Under the pieces are notes generated by a model. It saw nothing but the letters and a program-made list of their open reading frames with translations. It was not told the origin of the DNA and ran no database searches. A DNA stretch of 8,638 nucleotides from Candidatus Adiutrix sp. (GTDB lineage: Bacteria > Desulfobacterota > Desulfarculia > Adiutricales > Adiutricaceae): assembly GCA_031273445.1 (NCBI GenBank), contig JAISRV010000148.1, forward strand, positions 1 through 8,638, in the 5' to 3' direction. Shown piece by piece: positions 6,389 through 8,638 of this stretch. The position numbers and the translations under genes were made by a program. Positions within the stretch are counted from its first letter, which is position 1, and each line of letters starts with the position of its first letter.

Positions 6389-7353
6389 ATTTCCTGAAAT
6401 CCGCTGAAGTCCCGTTTGATAAAATTACGGTTAAAACTTTTCCCAAGGGCCCTGATTCACTGGCCCCCGGCCATCGGGCCTGTCAGGGTTGCGGCGAAGT
6501 GCTGGCCCTAAGGCTTCTTCTGAAAGCCCTGGGGCGCGATTTCATGGCTGTTTCGGCCACCGGCTGCATGGAAGTGTGCACCGGCCCCTACCCCCAGTCG
6601 GCCTGGGAAATGCCTTGGCTGCATGTGGCTTTTGAAAACGCGGCGGCCGTCGGCTCCGGCGTGGACGCGGGCAACACTATTCTGCGCCGCAAAGGCAAGC
6701 TGCCCGACAGGCGCATCCCCGTGGTGGCCATCGCCGGCGACGGCGGCACGGCCGACATCGGCCTCCAGGCCCTTTCCGGCGCTCTGGAGCGTTACCATGA
6801 AAATTTCATCTATGTCTGCCTTGATAACGAAGCTTATATGAACACCGGCATTCAGCGCAGTTCGGCCACGCCCTTCGGCGCCAGCACGACTACTTCGCCG
6901 GCCGGCAAGTTCTCCAAAGGACAGAACACCTGGAAGAAAAACATGCCGGCCATTGCCGCGGCGCACAATATTCCATATGTGGCCACAGCCAGCCCGGCCT
7001 TCCACCTGGACATGATGAACAAAATTCGCCGCGCCGCGGCCATCCCCGGCCCGGCCTACATCCATGTTTACGCGCCCTGCCCCACCGGCTGGCGCATGCG
7101 GGCCGACCTTTCGGTCGAAAGCTCCCGTCTGGCCGTCAACAGCCGCGTCTTCCCCCTCTACGAAGTCATCGACGGGCAGTACATCATCAACAAAAAAGTC
7201 GACAAACCCGTTCCCGTGGCCGACTACCTCAAGCCTCAGGGCCGCTTCAGGCATCTGAAGCCGGAGGATATTGAGCAAATCAGCGAACGCGTCAACCACG
7301 AATACGAACATCTGGTCAAAATGTCGGAATCCTTCGCCGAGCCCAGATTCTAA
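6385..7353 (+). CDS. porB: Pyruvate:ferredoxin oxidoreductase, beta subunit (TPP-binding)
   Basis: PorB binds the diphosphate end of TPP and the [4Fe-4S] cluster nearest the active site. The 322-residue protein has the four expected cluster cysteines: C33 and C36 (CQGC), C61 in ATGC 24 residues later, and C232 in APCPTGW. The TPP/Mg motif runs from GDGG at 118-121 to DNEAYMNTG at 147-155. Length and motif order are typical of four-subunit enzymes. The ATG overlaps the porA stop (ATGA), which normally couples translation to porA. A stop at porA codon 57 would therefore be expected to reduce PorB as well. It is the last gene of the operon, ends in TAA, and is followed 20 bases later by a strong terminator. 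It shows no sign of decay. Confidence 0.95.
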   Translation: MNFLKSAEVPFDKITVKTFPKGPDSLAPGHRACQGCGEVLALRLLLKALGRDFMAVSATGCMEVCTGPYPQSAWEMPWLHVAFENAAAVGSGVDAGNTILRRKGKLPDRRIPVVAIAGDGGTADIGLQALSGALERYHENFIYVCLDNEAYMNTGIQRSSATPFGASTTTSPAGKFSKGQNTWKKNMPAIAAAHNIPYVATASPAFHLDMMNKIRRAAAIPGPAYIHVYAPCPTGWRMRADLSVESSRLAVNSRVFPLYEVIDGQYIINKKVDKPVPVADYLKPQGRFRHLKPEDIEQISERVNHEYEHLVKMSESFAEPRF

Positions 7354-7373
7354 TCTTTTTTAATGGAGTGGTT

Positions 7374-7416
7374 AAAAAGCCCTTCTACGCGTCGCGGAGA
7401 AGGGCTTTTTATTTTC
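7374..7416 (+). terminator. Intrinsic terminator of the por operon
   Basis: AAAAAGCCCTTCT (7374-7386) pairs perfectly with AGAAGGGCTTTTT (7398-7410) around an 11-base loop, and T-rich sequence follows. The A-tract before the stem would also let it work for minus-strand transcription. It lies 20 bases after the porB stop. Confidence 0.92.
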
Positions 7417-7491
7417 ATGTTCTTAGTGCACACTTTTATTGTAAAAAAAGCTACGATTTACTAAAATTTAGCAAAAAAAACATCAAGGCAC

Positions 7492-7520
7492 TTGACCTTT
7501 CCGACAATAATGGTTATATA
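7492..7520 (+). promoter_or_regulatory. Orphan sigma-70 promoter
   Basis: TTGACC (7492-7497, 5 of 6) and TATATA (7515-7520) are separated by exactly 17 bases. The predicted start is near 7527. No protein-coding gene follows on this strand for more than 900 bases, so its target would be the non-coding segment described next. Confidence 0.55.
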
Positions 7521-7760
7521 TTAGATCAAGACAAATATATCTGCCGTTGCCGTTGCCTTGAGGCATGACCATTAAGGATATTTCTTAATTTGTACACATA
7601 ATATCGAAGTTTGGCCGCATTATTGCTTAACCAACAAGCTGAAGCCTATTTCAGCGGCTCGAAAAACAGACTTCGTGTTTGCAGAGCCTGACGCCGCCGA
7701 CAAGTCCCTCCAGCAAGCCACCCCGCCGGCCTCGGCTGAGGCTGCCATCCACTTGCCTGA

Positions 7761-7793
7761 CCCCCCAACCAGCAACGGCCGCCCCCCAACCAG
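7761..7793. repeat. Pair of 12-bp direct repeats
   Basis: CCCCCCAACCAG occurs at 7761-7772 and again at 7782-7793, 21 bases apart. The second copy forms the loop and part of the stem of the terminator hairpin at 7777-7801. Confidence 0.8.
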
Positions 7794-7811
7794 GGGCGGC
7801 CTTCCTTTTGG
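7777..7811 (+). terminator. Intrinsic terminator upstream of the trmL 3' end
   Basis: GGCCGCCCC (7777-7785) pairs perfectly with GGGGCGGCC (7793-7801) around a 7-base loop. The T-rich TTCCTTTT follows on the plus strand. On the minus strand no T-tract follows, so it does not look like the trmL terminator. It would end transcription from the orphan promoter at 7492. Confidence 0.65.
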
Positions 7812-7845
7812 GCGCCTTAGCCTCCTGTTTGGCTAATTCCTTCCA

Positions 7846-8307
7846 TTAGGCTCCCTCCCGTGGCCAGAGCCCGGTTTGCCGTAGAGCCTCGCCAGTCACG
7901 ATCCCCACGGTCGTGGCGAGATTGAGGCTGCGAACCGCCGGCCGAAGGGGAACGCGGACCAGCAGATCCAGGCCGGCCCGGACAAACTCAGGCAGCCCCC
8001 TGGTTTCCGGGCCGAAGACGAGACCATCGGCGGCCGTCATGCGCATGTCGGTGTAGAGGGTCATAGCTTTGGCGGAAGAGCCTATCAGACGGCCGCCGCG
8101 CCAGTTCCGGAGAAAGGTCGGCCAATCCGGCCAGATCTTGAGGCTGACGTGAGGCCAGTAGTCCAGACCGGCGCGCTTCAAATGCTTGTCGTCTATCTTG
8201 AAGCCCAGCGGCTCTATGAGATTAAGGGGGATATCAAGACCGGCGCAAAAACGGGCGATGTTGCCCGTGTTAGGGGGAATTTCCGGCTCATAGAGGATTA
8301 TTTCCAT
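7846..8307 (-). CDS. trmL: tRNA (cytidine/uridine-34-2'-O)-methyltransferase TrmL
   Basis: TrmL (formerly YibK) methylates the ribose of wobble nucleotide 34 in certain leucine tRNAs, using S-adenosylmethionine. From the ATG at 8307 the protein has 153 residues, the usual size of this minimal SPOUT enzyme. The three family motifs are present: PPNTGNIARFCAG (11-23), LVFGPETRGLP (96-106) and VRSLNLATTVGIV (125-137). The last two build the trefoil-knot cofactor site. An upstream in-frame ATG at 8394 would add 29 residues that do not match the family. The 8307 start is preferred because MEIILYEPEIPPNTGN is the normal N-terminus and TAGGAG precedes it at good spacing. It is a single gene, divergent from flgB. 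A TATAAG on the minus strand at 8340-8335 may be its -10 element. Confidence 0.93.
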   Translation of the reverse strand: MEIILYEPEIPPNTGNIARFCAGLDIPLNLIEPLGFKIDDKHLKRAGLDYWPHVSLKIWPDWPTFLRNWRGGRLIGSSAKAMTLYTDMRMTAADGLVFGPETRGLPEFVRAGLDLLVRVPLRPAVRSLNLATTVGIVTGEALRQTGLWPREGA

Positions 8308-8320
8308 GGTTGCTCCTATT

Positions 8321-8336
8321 TGGCATTGGAGTTGCT
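8321..8336 (+). promoter_or_regulatory. Sigma-54 promoter for flgB
   Basis: TGGCAT (8321-8326), five bases, then TTGCT (8332-8336) matches the sigma-54 consensus TGGCAC-N5-TTGCW at all but one position. The GG and GC pairs are exactly 12 bases apart. Transcription would start near 8347, about 110 bases before flgB. Sigma-54 commonly drives rod and hook genes in flagellated proteobacteria, so the context fits. An activator of the NtrC/FlrC type would be required. Its binding sites are not identified here. Confidence 0.65.
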
Positions 8337-8346
8337 TATAACGTAC

Positions 8347-8444
8347 GCGGGCGGCCGTCTCAGACGAATTTTTGACGCAAATAACCACTCGCAAGCATCA
8401 GGCGGCAAATTCATAGCCGCGATATTGACGACCAGGCCGCCCGC
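8347..8444 (+). promoter_or_regulatory. Long-range inverted repeat in the flgB leader
   Basis: GCGGGCGGCC (8347-8356) is exactly complementary to GGCCGCCCGC (8435-8444). In RNA this would tie the predicted 5' end of the flgB transcript to the bases just in front of its ribosome site GAGGTGA (8446-8452). A separate interrupted palindrome CGTCT-C-AGACG lies at 8356-8366. Confidence 0.4.
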
Positions 8445-8456
8445 TGAGGTGAAATT

Positions 8457-8638
8457 ATGGCCATCCCTTTTACGAACAGCTTATTTGAAGGCAAAATAAA
8501 CACTCTGGGCGGCAGCCTGGGCTTGAGGCTGGCCCGCCACGATCTTTCGGCCACTAACCTGGCCAATATGGACACGCCGGGCTTCCGGGCCAAACACTTA
8601 AAATTCGAAGAAGTTCTGGCCCAGCATCTGACGAAGGA
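8457..8638 (+). CDS. flgB: Flagellar basal-body rod protein FlgB (5' part, cut by window end)
   Basis: FlgB forms the proximal rod of the flagellar basal body in the periplasm and is exported by the flagellar type III system without a cleaved signal peptide. Sixty codons are visible and none is a stop. The N-terminal helix and the rod/hook signature LSATNLANMDTPGFRAK (30-46) match the FlgB/FlgC/FlgG family pattern, in which ...NxANxxTPGFxA is diagnostic. The short lead MAIPFTNSLFEGKINTLGGSL before it is FlgB-like rather than FlgC- or FlgG-like. GAGGTGA (8446-8452) gives a strong ribosome site. It is probably the first gene of a flgB-flgC-fliE type operon continuing beyond the window, driven by the sigma-54 promoter at 8321. 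trmL is divergent upstream. Confidence 0.88.
   Translation, partial: MAIPFTNSLFEGKINTLGGSLGLRLARHDLSATNLANMDTPGFRAKHLKFEEVLAQHLTK

Larger units (their letters stand above)
7527..7811 (+). ncRNA. Candidate structured small RNA of unknown family
   Basis: The 435-base gap between the por terminator and trmL holds no credible reading frame. On the plus strand it shows a promoter, three successive stem-loops and a terminator. GCTGAA (7638-7643) pairs with TTCAGC (7650-7655). Directly after it, GGCTC (7656-7660) pairs with GAGCC (7684-7688), enclosing a 3x3 internal loop and an AAACA/TGTTT stem. GCCTC (7729-7733) pairs with GAGGC (7738-7742). The unit would be about 285 nt. I do not recognise tRNA, tmRNA, RNase P, SRP or 6S features. 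Expression and function are inferred. Confidence 0.4.

Noticed and set aside
7542..7557. TGCCGT short tandem repeat as a CRISPR or satellite
   Set aside because: Fewer than three copies of a hexamer with no spacers, so no array is present anywhere in the window.
7368..7568. 66-residue plus-strand frame after porB
   Set aside because: It reads straight through the por terminator hairpin, lacks a ribosome site and resembles no protein.

Overview
The window comes from a GC-rich, anaerobic, flagellated Gram-negative bacterium. The strictly anaerobic four-subunit pyruvate:ferredoxin oxidoreductase, the TRAP transporter and a sigma-54-type promoter in front of a flagellar rod gene fit a member of the former Deltaproteobacteria (Desulfobacterota). 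That placement is inference from gene content and protein style, not a phylogenetic result. Shine-Dalgarno sites are clear in front of most genes. TGA, TAG and TAA are all used as ordinary terminal stops.

Layout. (1) 1-325: AT-rich intergenic DNA with a possible divergent gene start at the left edge, a good sigma-70 promoter, and a structured leader in front of thiD. (2) 326-1159 (+): thiD, the HMP/HMP-P kinase of thiamine synthesis. (3) 1188-3960 (-): a TRAP transporter operon transcribed dctP-dctQ-dctM, convergent with thiD. (4) 3961-4333: divergent control region with a consensus-like promoter for the TRAP operon and a perfect 14-bp palindrome. (5) 4334-7353 (+): porG-porD-porA-porB, tightly spaced and closed by a strong intrinsic terminator. 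(6) 7411-7845: no protein gene. It holds an apparently complete small transcription unit (promoter, three stem-loops, terminator) that may be an unrecognised small RNA. (7) 7846-8307 (-): trmL, a SPOUT tRNA methyltransferase. (8) 8308-8456: divergent control region with a sigma-54 promoter match. (9) 8457-end (+): the first 60 codons of flgB, cut by the window edge.

How the genes work together. PorGDAB oxidises pyruvate (or makes it from acetyl-CoA) using thiamine diphosphate and ferredoxin. ThiD contributes to making that cofactor. The divergent TRAP system imports an unidentified organic acid that could feed the same pathway. trmL and flgB belong to unrelated processes.

The most unusual point is porA. 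The gene is full length and in one frame from a well-placed GTG at 5198 to 6388, except for a single in-frame TAA at codon 57 (5366-5368), between the pyruvate-binding YPITP motif and the VESE motif. It is a sequencing error, a very recent nonsense mutation, or a recoded/suppressed stop. The sequence alone cannot decide.
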